From contig NZ_MVIW01000003.1 in the NCBI RefSeq assembly GCF_002072185.1, forward strand, positions 62,001-126,000: a stretch of 64,000 bases of DNA, in the 5' to 3' direction. A program made the position numbers and the translations under genes. Under the pieces are notes generated by a model. The model was not told the origin of the DNA, ran no database searches, and was given only the letters and a program-made list of their open reading frames with translations. Each line of letters begins with the position of its first letter. The stretch's first letter is position 1. This DNA is from Actinomyces denticolens (GTDB lineage Bacteria > Actinomycetota > Actinomycetes > Actinomycetales > Actinomycetaceae). Of this stretch, positions 7,297 through 15,257 are shown piece by piece.

Positions 7297-8577
7297 TCAG
7301 AAGCCGGGCAGGGTCATGGGGTCGATGTACACCCCGTCCTGCGCGACCTGGAAGTGGACGTGCGGACCCGTCGCGTAGCCCGTGGAGCCGGTGTAGCCGA
7401 CGACGTCACCGCGGTTGACGTACTGGCCGTCCGCGATCGCCCGCCCGGAGAGGTGGCACAGCGTGATGACGTAGGAGTGCCCGTCGATGTAGCCGGCGTT
7501 GATGTCGATGCCGATTCCGCAGGACGGGGAATCCCAGTAGGTGGCGGTGCCCGAGACGGAGGCGTACTGGGGAGTGCCCTCGGCGGCGGCGAAGTCCGTT
7601 CCCTGGTGTCCCACGCCGACCCCGGTGACGGGGTGGATGCGGAACCCGAAGGGTGAGGTGACGGTGAGCGGCCCGGAGATCGGGTGGCCGATGTATCCCG
7701 CCCCCAGGGAGTCCGCGGCGATCGAGTCCGAGGAGACTCCCGTCTGCCCGGCGGCGTAGGCGGCCCGGTTCTTGGCGTCGATCTCCGCGATCTTGGCCGC
7801 CGCGGCATCGGCGTCCTTGGCGGCCTGGGCCTGCTGGGCCTCGAGGTCGGTCTTGCGGGCCTCGAGGTCGGAGGCGGCCTTGGCCTTCTGGGCTGCCAGA
7901 GTGGAGACGTTGTCCCGCTTGGTCTTGGCGTCGTTGCGCGCGGTCTGGGCAGCGGTGGCGGCGGCGTCGGCATCTTCCTTGAGGGTGGCGACCCGGCTGG
8001 TGGCGGCGTCCTGGCGCGCCTTGCGGTTGGCGTCCTGGGCCCGCTTGGCCTCGGCGGCCGACAGAACCGACTCCTGGACGCCGGAGGCGATCTGCATCGT
8101 CTCGGCGCGGGAGCTGAGCTCCTCGGCGGAGCCCGACTCCAGGACATAGGTCAGGGAGGTCACCGAGGTGTCGCCCTGGTAGGCGGACACGACGAGCTGG
8201 GCCACGGAGCCGGAGGTCTCGTCGGCAGCGGACTGCGAGGCGGAGGCCTCCGCAGTGATCTGCTCCAGGGAGTCCTCGGCGATCGTGAGGCGATCGGCGG
8301 CGGTCTTCTGCTCTCGCTCCTTCTCCTTCAGGGTCGTCTCCGCTGTCTTCAGCTCGGTCTCAGCGGTCGTCAGGCTGGTCTGGGCGTTCTGCAAGTCGAT
8401 GTAGGCCTGCCCCAGGTCGGCGGAGACCCCCTCCAGGGAGGAGGTGAGCTCGGCCTGTCTGCGCTGCGCCTCGTTCTGCTCATCGACGGCGTCGGACCGG
8501 TCATCCGCCAGGGCGGAGGAGATGGGAGTCAGGCACAGGACCGCTGCGAGAAGGATGGGGAGTCTCCGGCGGGACAT
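7297..8577 (-). CDS. Secreted coiled-coil M23 peptidoglycan hydrolase (FtsEX-associated)
   Basis: This 426-residue exported protein has a signal peptide that probably ends at SALA-DD (about residue 24). A long Ala/Glu/Lys-rich coiled coil runs from about 28 to 275. The C-terminal LytM/M23 metallopeptidase domain has zinc-ligand motifs HQGTD (near 326) and HVH (near 407). The gene follows ftsX by three bases. Known EnvC-like proteins, and their Gram-positive counterparts, are activated by FtsEX through the coiled coil, so this is most likely the hydrolase switched on at the septum by the neighbouring FtsEX. The zinc ligands look intact, which favours an active enzyme over an EnvC-type activator. 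Confidence 0.9.
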   Translation of the reverse strand: MSRRRLPILLAAVLCLTPISSALADDRSDAVDEQNEAQRRQAELTSSLEGVSADLGQAYIDLQNAQTSLTTAETELKTAETTLKEKEREQKTAADRLTIAEDSLEQITAEASASQSAADETSGSVAQLVVSAYQGDTSVTSLTYVLESGSAEELSSRAETMQIASGVQESVLSAAEAKRAQDANRKARQDAATSRVATLKEDADAAATAAQTARNDAKTKRDNVSTLAAQKAKAASDLEARKTDLEAQQAQAAKDADAAAAKIAEIDAKNRAAYAAGQTGVSSDSIAADSLGAGYIGHPISGPLTVTSPFGFRIHPVTGVGVGHQGTDFAAAEGTPQYASVSGTATYWDSPSCGIGIDINAGYIDGHSYVITLCHLSGRAIADGQYVNRGDVVGYTGSTGYATGPHVHFQVAQDGVYIDPMTLPGF

Positions 8578-8580
8578 GGG

Positions 8581-9498
8581 TCACACCCTCGTGTACTTCG
8601 ACAGGGAGGCGGCGGAGGAGATCGCGGCCAGCGCGACGGCGGCCAGGACGAGCCAGGGGGCGATGTAGAGAACATCACTGGTGCGGATGAAGGCGCTGGT
8701 GAAGGTCACCGAGCGGCTCAGCCAGTGCTCGACGATGTAGTACACGCCCAGCCACAGGACGCCGATGGACATCAGCGCCCCGATGAGCGCCGCGATGACG
8801 CCCTCCAGAATGAAGGGCAGCTGTATGAAGAGGTTGGAGGCGCCCACCAGCCGCATGATGCTCGTCTCCTTGGAGCGGCTCATCGCGGACAGGCGGATCG
8901 TCGTCGAGATGAGGAGGACCGCCGCCAGGGCCATGATCGCCGCCAGCCCCCCGGTGATCCAGGTGGCGCGGTTCATGACCAGGAAGAGGGGCTCCAGGGT
9001 GGAGCGCTGGTCGACGACGCGCTCGACGCCATCGCGCCCGGCGAACTGCTCGGAGACCACCTGGTACTTCTCGGGGTCGTTGAGCTTGACACGGAAGGAG
9101 ATCGGCATCATCTCCTCCGTGGCGGTGCGCCCGATGGGGGAGTTTCCGTAGGCCTTCATGAACTTGGCGTAGGCCTCGGCCTTCGTCTCGATCATGTACT
9201 CCTTGACGTAGGAGGACAGCGCCTCGGAGCCCAGGAGCTGCTCGACGGCGTCGATCTGCGCCTGCGTGGCCTCGCCGGCGGCGCATTCGGCGCGTGCCGA
9301 GGAGGGCGGGCACATGTAGACGCTGACCTGGACCTTGTCGTACCACTCCCCCTTCATGGCGGAGATCTGGGACTGCAGGAGCGCGGCGGAGCCGACGAAC
9401 AGCAGGGAGACGAAGGAGACGAGGATGACCGAGATCGTCATGGCGACGTTGCGGGACAGCCCCTTGAGGGTCTCAGCGGTGATCAGGCGGAATCTCAT
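8581..9498 (-). CDS. ftsX: Cell-division protein FtsX
   Basis: This 305-residue permease-like protein couples FtsE ATPase activity to an extracellular peptidoglycan hydrolase. One transmembrane helix at about residues 20-45 is followed by an extracytoplasmic domain of about 130 residues. Three more helices follow near 175-200, 220-250 and 270-295, the standard four-helix FtsX plan. The N-terminal RLITAETLKGLSRN is typical. The extracellular loop contains two cysteines (CPPSSARAEC) that could form a disulfide. The gene sits between ftsE (12 bases) and the M23 hydrolase gene (3 bases). Confidence 0.95.
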   Translation of the reverse strand: MRFRLITAETLKGLSRNVAMTISVILVSFVSLLFVGSAALLQSQISAMKGEWYDKVQVSVYMCPPSSARAECAAGEATQAQIDAVEQLLGSEALSSYVKEYMIETKAEAYAKFMKAYGNSPIGRTATEEMMPISFRVKLNDPEKYQVVSEQFAGRDGVERVVDQRSTLEPLFLVMNRATWITGGLAAIMALAAVLLISTTIRLSAMSRSKETSIMRLVGASNLFIQLPFILEGVIAALIGALMSIGVLWLGVYYIVEHWLSRSVTFTSAFIRTSDVLYIAPWLVLAAVALAAISSAASLSKYTRV

Positions 9499-9510
9499 CA
9501 GTGGTTCTCC

Positions 9511-10200
9511 TCAGCGGTCCGAGCCGTAGACGCCGCGGTCCTGGTCGCGCACGACCTTGCCGCTCTTGAGCTCGATCACCCGCTTGCGCATCTGATCGAC
9601 GATCTCGTCATCGTGGGTGGCCATGACCACCGTGGTCCCCTGCCGGTTGATCCGGTCCAGAAGTCGCATGATGCCCACGGAGGTCGAGGGGTCGAGGTTG
9701 CCGGTGGGCTCATCGGCCAGGAGCAGCTTGGGGCGGTTGACCATGGCGCGGGCGATGGCGACGCGCTGCTGCTCGCCGCCCGAGAGCTCGTGCGGGAGGC
9801 GCTTCTCCTTGCCGGACAGGCCGACGAGCTTGAGGGCCTCGGGCACGGCGGTGCGGATGTAGTGGCTCGGCTTGCCGATGACCTGGGCGGCCAGCGCGAC
9901 GTTCTCGGCGACCGGCTTGGTCTCCAGCAGGCGGAAGTCCTGGAAGACGAAGCCCATCTCACGGCGCAGCTGGGGGACCTTCCAGGTGGAGATCTGCGAC
10001 AGGTCCCGGCCCAGGGCGTGCACTGCCCCGGAGGTGGGGCGCTCCTCGCGCAGGGTCAGGCGGAGGAAGGTCGACTTCCCGGAACCGGAGGCGCCCACGA
10101 GGAACACGAACTCGCCGCGCTCGATCTCGATATCAACATCGTCGAGCGCGGGGCGGGCCCCTCGTTTGTAGACCTTGGAGACGTGGTCAAATCGGATCAT
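9511..10200 (-). CDS. ftsE: Cell-division ATP-binding protein FtsE
   Basis: This 229-residue ABC ATPase is the cytoplasmic partner of FtsX. Walker [10 protein letters not shown] (near residue 36), signature [14 protein letters not shown] and Walker [13 protein letters not shown] are all present. The start [14 protein letters not shown] is the canonical FtsE N-terminus and is preceded by AGGAG; a longer upstream reading frame is not needed. It is the first gene of the ftsE-ftsX-M23 unit transcribed leftward. prfB, often next to ftsE in actinobacteria, is not adjacent here. Confidence 0.95.
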   Translation of the reverse strand: MIRFDHVSKVYKRGARPALDDVDIEIERGEFVFLVGASGSGKSTFLRLTLREERPTSGAVHALGRDLSQISTWKVPQLRREMGFVFQDFRLLETKPVAENVALAAQVIGKPSHYIRTAVPEALKLVGLSGKEKRLPHELSGGEQQRVAIARAMVNRPKLLLADEPTGNLDPSTSVGIMRLLDRINRQGTTVVMATHDDEIVDQMRKRVIELKSGKVVRDQDRGVYGSDR

Positions 10201-10409
10201 CGGTGGATCGCTCCTGGCAGGCACAGGCGCCAATGCGCGCCGGTCAGAGCCACGGTACGCACGATGCGGGCGGATCCGGCCCGTGACACGCCCGAGGACG
10301 GGCAAGGCGACATCCCTGTGATGCGCGGGCGCCCGGGCCCTCACCGACGCCGTCCCTCCGCCCTCGCGGCACAGGCGCCCGGCGGTCCCTCACCCGCTAG
10401 CCTGGTCCC

Positions 10410-10943
10410 ATGGATGAGCAGGAGGCGCTGGGCGCCGCGAGCGATTCCTTCACCTCGATGGTGGACCACGGTTCATGGGCGCGCTTCACGCCATCCCTGG
10501 CATCCTTCCTGGCCACGCTCAGCGGGCCCCGGAGCAGTCCCTCCCCGGCCGGCCTCGACGCCCGGGCCGGGCTGATGATCCTCCTGACCGCGCCGGCGCC
10601 CGCGGCCGCCAGGGAGACCCTCGGCCGGCGCCGGGGGCTGCGCGCGATCCTCGCCCCCCAGGGCCGGCCCGAGGTCTCCCCGGAGCTGCCGGGGATGATC
10701 GTCCTCGGGCGCGGCGGCGGCGTCGAGGTGGCCCTGCCGATCGTCGACGAGTCGGGAAGGTTCCTCCTCGACGACGCGATGCGGCACGCACTGGGCAACC
10801 TGGGCTGGGAATCCGACGGGGAGGTCATGCGACAGGCCTTCGACTCCGCCGCTCGGGCTGCCGAGGTGATGACGCGGGCGCTCATCGAGGTGCTGCGGGT
10901 GCCTCACCCGGCGGACCTCGACCACCTCATCGCTCAGGCCTGA
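10410..10943 (+). CDS. Hypothetical protein, 177 aa
   Basis: I do not recognise this family. The protein has no signal peptide or membrane helix and appears cytoplasmic. It alternates hydrophobic strands (GLMILLTA, LPGMIVLGRGGGVEVALPI) with a C-terminal helix (EVMRQAFDSAARAAEVMTRALIEVL). The second half, which predicts strands followed by a long helix, is loosely reminiscent of YbjN/TY-chaperone-like folds, but this is a weak impression. The gene has strong third-position GC. It ends ten bases inside the convergent ssb-type gene, so the two transcripts overlap tail to tail. Confidence 0.6.
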   Translation: MDEQEALGAASDSFTSMVDHGSWARFTPSLASFLATLSGPRSSPSPAGLDARAGLMILLTAPAPAAARETLGRRRGLRAILAPQGRPEVSPELPGMIVLGRGGGVEVALPIVDESGRFLLDDAMRHALGNLGWESDGEVMRQAFDSAARAAEVMTRALIEVLRVPHPADLDHLIAQA

Positions 10944-11641
10944 GGCGCCCCGACGGGCGCGTCGTCCCGTCCGGGCTCCCCCTCCCCCCGCGCCGCCCCG
11001 TCGTCGTCGACGACGACATAGGGAGGGTCCGCCGCCTGTTTCGCCGGCCCGGGCTTCCCCGACTTCCCCGACTGCTCGGCAGGCGCCTCCCAGTGGTCCG
11101 CCGGCAGCTGCGCCGGAGCGCCGCCACCGGGCGCGGCCCCCGCGACCCCCGGGGCGCCCGGCGCGGGATCCGCCGCGTCCGCCGATCCGGCGCTGGCGGT
11201 GCCCGGCGTGGTCGCACTCGACGGGCTCGCGGGGGTGGTGGCGCCGTCGGGGAGCTCGTTGCCGTTCTCGTCGCGGCGGACGCGGGCGAAGCGGGTGCAG
11301 CCGCGGTTGAGGTCGTGACCGGCGGCGACCAGGCTGAGCACGTTGGTGATGATGATGCCCTTGCCCGAGTCCCATGATTCCTGGGTCATGCGGCCGGTGA
11401 GGAGCACGGGGTCCCCCTTGCGCAGGGACTCGGCGGCGTTGACCGCCAGATTCCCCCAGCACTTGGCGGTGAACCACATGGTGTCGTCGTCCACCCACTG
11501 GCCCGATCGCGTGCGATGGCGGGTGGTGGTGGCGACCCGGAAGCGGCAGTAGGCCAGGCGCCGCTCATCATTGCCGGAGAAGCTGAGGACGGGATTGGTG
11601 CCCAGGGTGCCCTGGATGGTGAGGTCGAGCTGATGCGTCAT
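10934..11641 (-). CDS. ssb: Single-stranded DNA-binding protein (accessory type)
   Basis: This 235-residue protein has an OB-fold at about residues 1-125, including AYCRFRVATTTRHR, DDTMWFTAKCWGNLAVNAAESL and KGDPVLLTGRMTQESW. An Ala/Pro/Gly-rich tail of about 110 residues follows. The extreme C-terminus is DDAPVGAPQA rather than the acidic DDDIPF tip through which the principal SSB recruits replication and repair proteins. It is not in the rpsF-ssb-rpsR neighbourhood. Both points suggest a second, specialised SSB. The ATG at 11641 has AGGAG five bases upstream. The stop codon lies inside the end of the convergent upstream gene. Confidence 0.88.
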   Translation of the reverse strand: MTHQLDLTIQGTLGTNPVLSFSGNDERRLAYCRFRVATTTRHRTRSGQWVDDDTMWFTAKCWGNLAVNAAESLRKGDPVLLTGRMTQESWDSGKGIIITNVLSLVAAGHDLNRGCTRFARVRRDENGNELPDGATTPASPSSATTPGTASAGSADAADPAPGAPGVAGAAPGGGAPAQLPADHWEAPAEQSGKSGKPGPAKQAADPPYVVVDDDGAARGEGEPGRDDAPVGAPQA

Positions 11642-11789
11642 GATGACTCCTGCGGGTGAGGGAGCCGGCGGGGCGCCGGTTCCCTCCCACAGTGCCCGAG
11701 ACGGCAGCACTGCGGGCCGGGCGCCCCCAGGCGGGCCCGTGGGAGGAGCGCGGCGGCGCCTGTGGTTCCCCGGTGGCGCGGGGCCGGAG

Positions 11790-13295
11790 TCAGACGCGCA
11801 GGGCCTCGCGGAGCTCGCTGTGCCGGGCGAGCACGCCCTGGGCGGGCGTGGTCAGTCCCCGTGCGGCGACGACGGAGAGCCTCTCGCGCACCCGGTCGGC
11901 GTAGTCGTTGGCCTCCTGGTCGGCGCGCGCGATGCGGCGGGCGCCGGACCACAGGAACAGCAGCGCGCCCAGGACGAGCAGGGCGACGGGGATGAGGAAG
12001 TTGCCGCCCCGCGCGATCATGAGCCCTCCCCAGGCGAGCCCCAGCAGGGTGGCCACGAGGCCGCCCCACCAGCCGAGCTCGATGACCGGCGAGCGGTGCC
12101 CGGGCAGGCGGATGGATCCCACCGCCTCCGCGGTCTGGGCAGCCAGGGTCTCCGGGCTCATGACCTCGGCGTCGACGCTGCGCAGCCAAGCGGCGGGCAG
12201 TCCCTCGGTGGTGCGGCGCATCCACGTCGTGCGGATCGCGGACACGGCGGGGCGGGAGGGCGCCTCCGGGCGGGCCAGGGCGCGCGGCAGCGGCCGCGCC
12301 AGCCCCTCGCGGATGGAGGCCTCCACGGCGCGCGCGCCCGAGGCGTGGATGAGGGACTCGACGGCGGCGGCCTCGTGCTCGGGCGAGGTGCCCACGGGGT
12401 GCGCCGCGGCGGCGGGGCGCAGGCGCAGGCAGATGGCGTCGAGCTCGGCGGAGGCGGTGCGCGCGGCGTTGGACTCGCGCGAGACACGCTCGATGAGGAT
12501 GTCGCGGACCTGGGCGAGGTTGTCGCCCCGGACCGCGGAGACGGGGATGACGCGGACCTCGTGGAGCCCGTCGGAGTCCAGGAGGGAGCGGATGTCGCGC
12601 AGGAGGCGCTCCTGGCCCCCGGGGGGCAGGGTGTCGACCTGGTTGACGAGCAGCAGCATGTCCTCCTGACGGGCCCCCAAGCCCCTCAGGTAGCCCTCGT
12701 GGAGGGCGGCGTCGGCGTACTTCTGGGGGTCGACCACCCACACGAGCACGTCGGCCAGGGGCACGAGGCGGTCCACCTGGAGGGCGTGCTCGGTGGTCAC
12801 CGAGTCGTAGTCGGGGACGTCGAGCAGGACGAGCCCGGCGAGCTCGTCCTCGTCATCGGCGTCGAGGAGGGACTCGCGGCGGATGCGGCGCTCATCGTTG
12901 ACGCCCAGGAAGTCCAGCAGGGCGATGGCGTCGTCGCCCCAGGTGCATGCCGCCGACTCCGACGTGGTGGGGCGCCGGGCGCCCACATCGGCGAACTGCA
13001 GCCCGGACAGCGCATTGAAGAGGGAGGACTTCCCCGATCCAGTGCCCCCCAGGAGGGCGACGACGGTGTGGTCCACGCCCAGAACGAGTCGCTCACCGAC
13101 CTCCTCGAGGCTGGTTCGCGCGGGCAGGGCGAGGGAGGCGGGGACCTCCGTGGGGCAGGAGTCGATCGCCGCGCGCAGGCGGTTGAGCCGGGCGTCGAGG
13201 TGGGCGGCGTCGAGCGGCGCCGGGGAGTTCCCCTGGGCGGTGGGGCCGTCGGAGGCGGTGGTGCGGGACTGGTCGGGCTTGGGAGAGGTGGTCAT
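11790..13295 (-). CDS. Membrane-anchored dynamin-like GTPase (YfjP-type), second of pair
   Basis: This 501-residue GTPase has a P-loop GGTGSGKSS at residues 83-91, a DVPDYDS segment at the G3 position, and NQVD as G4. Two adjacent hydrophobic helices near 400-445 (ELGWWGGLVATLLGLAWGG and FLIPVALLVLGALLFLW) predict a membrane hairpin, as in bacterial dynamin-like proteins. The GTG/ATG choice is settled by coupling: the ATG overlaps the stop codon of the upstream GTPase gene by four bases (ATGA). No ribosome-binding site is needed and a longer frame is a shadow. Membrane remodelling or stress protection, as proposed for actinobacterial dynamin-like pairs, is inferred. Confidence 0.8.
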   Translation of the reverse strand: MTTSPKPDQSRTTASDGPTAQGNSPAPLDAAHLDARLNRLRAAIDSCPTEVPASLALPARTSLEEVGERLVLGVDHTVVALLGGTGSGKSSLFNALSGLQFADVGARRPTTSESAACTWGDDAIALLDFLGVNDERRIRRESLLDADDEDELAGLVLLDVPDYDSVTTEHALQVDRLVPLADVLVWVVDPQKYADAALHEGYLRGLGARQEDMLLLVNQVDTLPPGGQERLLRDIRSLLDSDGLHEVRVIPVSAVRGDNLAQVRDILIERVSRESNAARTASAELDAICLRLRPAAAAHPVGTSPEHEAAAVESLIHASGARAVEASIREGLARPLPRALARPEAPSRPAVSAIRTTWMRRTTEGLPAAWLRSVDAEVMSPETLAAQTAEAVGSIRLPGHRSPVIELGWWGGLVATLLGLAWGGLMIARGGNFLIPVALLVLGALLFLWSGARRIARADQEANDYADRVRERLSVVAARGLTTPAQGVLARHSELREALRV

Positions 13296-14896
13296 GCGGT
13301 CGCTCCAGGGCGGGTGAAGGGAGTGAGCTCGCCCGAGCGCAGGCGCAGGGCGGCGGCGAGCGCGGGATCGGGTGCGAGCCTGAGGGCTGTCCCGGGGGGA
13401 GCCACGCGCGCCAGGGCGGCATCGAACGTGGCGGTCAGGGAGGCGCGCGCCGCGCTGACGGCGTCGGTCAGGCGCAGCCGGTCCGTCGCGGCCCTGGCGC
13501 CCTCGACCCCGGCGGCGGCCGCGATGATGAGGTCGCCGATCGCGGTCCCGCGCAGGCCGCGCGCAGAGGCTCCCGGGGCGGCCCTCACGGCGTCGGCCCA
13601 TTCGGCGATGATGGCCTCGGAGTCCGGCACGGCCGGCAGGAGGCGCCCCGCCGACTCCTCCGCCCCCGCCTCCGCCCAGATCCGTTGGACGTCGTCGGCC
13701 AGGGCCACGAGCGCGGCCTCGAGGCGCGCGGCGAGGGCCGACTGGGCGTCGGCCGCGAGCGTGGACAGGGCCGCGGAGCGCGCCTTGGCCGCGCGCCCGA
13801 ACAGGCCCCAGGGCAAGCGCGATCCCGCGGCCAGGGGGGCGAGCGGGGCTCCTGAGGAGGCCAGGGTGACCCACCGGGTGGCGGGCGCGCCCTCGCCGAT
13901 CTCCCCGCGCTCCAGGTCCGAGCGGATCTCGGCGCCGGGATCGACGAGCAGCGCGGCGGTGGCCTCCTCCAGGCGCCGCGCGGCCTCATCCTGGACATCG
14001 ACGGCGTCGGCGAGGGAGGCGAGGTCGTTCTTGAGGGCGGACCACAGGCCCCGGCCACCGCGGCGCACGAGGCCCGCGGCGCGGTGGCGCCCCGCCAGGA
14101 GTCGCAGCCAGTCGCGGATCTCGCCGACGGCGCCGCCCGGCAGGAGGCCCTCGTGGGGCCCGGCGTCGGGGATGACGAAGAAGGGGGCCTCGGCCAGCCC
14201 GATCTGGTCCAGGCGGATCATGAGGTCCCTGCGCACCTCGGTCAGAACGTCGGCGCGCACGCGGTTGAGGACGATCGCGATGGGCATCTTCCTCTCGGCG
14301 GCCGCCTCCAGCGTGGTCCACGGCGTCTGGTCCCCGTAGCGGGCGGCGGTGGTCACGAAGAGCCACAGGTCGGCCGACTCCAGGAGGCGCGCGGCCAGGA
14401 CGCGGTTGGACTCGTGGACCGAGTCGAGGTCGGAGGCGTCGACGAGGGCGAGCCCCGCGGGCACCGCCTCGGACTCCTGGATCACGCACACGCCGGCCAG
14501 GGAGTGCCCGCTCAGCGACTCGCGGTCCTCGGGGTTGACCACGAGAACGGGGGTGCGCGTCGTCGGGCGCAGGACGCCGGCGACGGAGACCTCCGCCTCG
14601 AGCACGGAGTTGACGAGGGTGGACTTGCCGGCGCCCGTGGAGCCGCCGACGACGACGATCGCCGGGACCTCGGCGTCGGCGATGCGGGGCAGGACGTGGT
14701 CGCGGATCTGGCAGATGAGGCTGTGGCGCAGGCGGCGAGCGGCCTCAGTCTCGGAAGCGCCCAGCGCCAGATCGAGCCGCTCGAGATCGCCAACGGTGCT
14801 GTTGAGCACCTCGATGAGCTGGGCGCGGCTGAGCGCCGAGGAGGGCAGGCCATCCCCATGGGGTGCTGGGGACGCCGACGGAGCGGTAGGGGGCAT
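13292..14896 (-). CDS. Dynamin-like GTPase-domain protein, first of pair
   Basis: This 534-residue protein has a P-loop GGSTGAGKST at about residues 84-93, within a GTPase-like domain of about 220 residues. The G3 (LVDASDLDS) and G4 (LNRVRAD) motifs are degenerate, so nucleotide specificity or hydrolysis may differ from its partner. The rest is helical and Ala-rich without an obvious membrane hairpin. The gene overlaps its partner by four bases, implying a heteromeric pair. The chosen ATG at 14896 has no Shine-Dalgarno but has TATTGT six bases upstream, the spacing of a leaderless transcript. A GTG at 14938 is an alternative. Confidence 0.75.
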   Translation of the reverse strand: MPPTAPSASPAPHGDGLPSSALSRAQLIEVLNSTVGDLERLDLALGASETEAARRLRHSLICQIRDHVLPRIADAEVPAIVVVGGSTGAGKSTLVNSVLEAEVSVAGVLRPTTRTPVLVVNPEDRESLSGHSLAGVCVIQESEAVPAGLALVDASDLDSVHESNRVLAARLLESADLWLFVTTAARYGDQTPWTTLEAAAERKMPIAIVLNRVRADVLTEVRRDLMIRLDQIGLAEAPFFVIPDAGPHEGLLPGGAVGEIRDWLRLLAGRHRAAGLVRRGGRGLWSALKNDLASLADAVDVQDEAARRLEEATAALLVDPGAEIRSDLERGEIGEGAPATRWVTLASSGAPLAPLAAGSRLPWGLFGRAAKARSAALSTLAADAQSALAARLEAALVALADDVQRIWAEAGAEESAGRLLPAVPDSEAIIAEWADAVRAAPGASARGLRGTAIGDLIIAAAAGVEGARAATDRLRLTDAVSAARASLTATFDAALARVAPPGTALRLAPDPALAAALRLRSGELTPFTRPGATA

Positions 14897-14998
14897 GATC
14901 CAACAATATGGGCAACAGGGCTGATCGCGCTCCACCAATCCGGCGCGGCGATCCGGCCACCGCCCCCGGGAGCGCGGAGAACGGCGTCATTCCAACGG

Positions 14999-15071
14999 TG
15001 CCCCCACCCGGACTCGAACCGGGAACCTGCGGATTAGAAGGCCGATGCTCTATCCATTGAGCTATGGAGGC
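14999..15071 (-). tRNA. tRNA-Arg (anticodon TCT)
   Basis: A 73-nt cloverleaf reads leftward. Acceptor GCCTCCA pairs with TGGGGGC, the D-stem is GCTC/GAGC, and the T-arm is CCCGG-TTCGAGT-CCGGG. The anticodon loop CTTCTAA carries TCT, which reads AGA. CCA is not encoded. By my alignment the anticodon stem has mismatches at both ends (T/C at 27-43 and C/T at 31-39), leaving three strong pairs. Confidence 0.9.
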
Positions 15072-15257
15072 TCGCGCCGGGGCACCCCGACGATGATCCC
15101 AGCCTACGGCACGCCGTGTCCTCGCCCCGACCGCCCGGTATCGTGGCGTGGGGGTGTCGGCGCCCGGCTGAGGCGGCTCACCGCGGCAGCCCACCAGTGC
15201 GTCGGCATCCCGCTCCAGTCCTCGCGTGAACCAGTCTGCCCGTCCGGAAGGATCGCC

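Noticed and set aside
7684-10575. A 963-residue plus-strand frame across the ftsE-ftsX-M23 genes
   Set aside because: It is the antisense shadow of three well-supported genes and has a Gly/Asp/Val-rich composition typical of high-GC antisense frames.
11640-14339. An 899-residue plus-strand frame opposite the dynamin-like genes
   Set aside because: It shows no motifs, while the minus strand has P-loops, a membrane hairpin and ATGA coupling.
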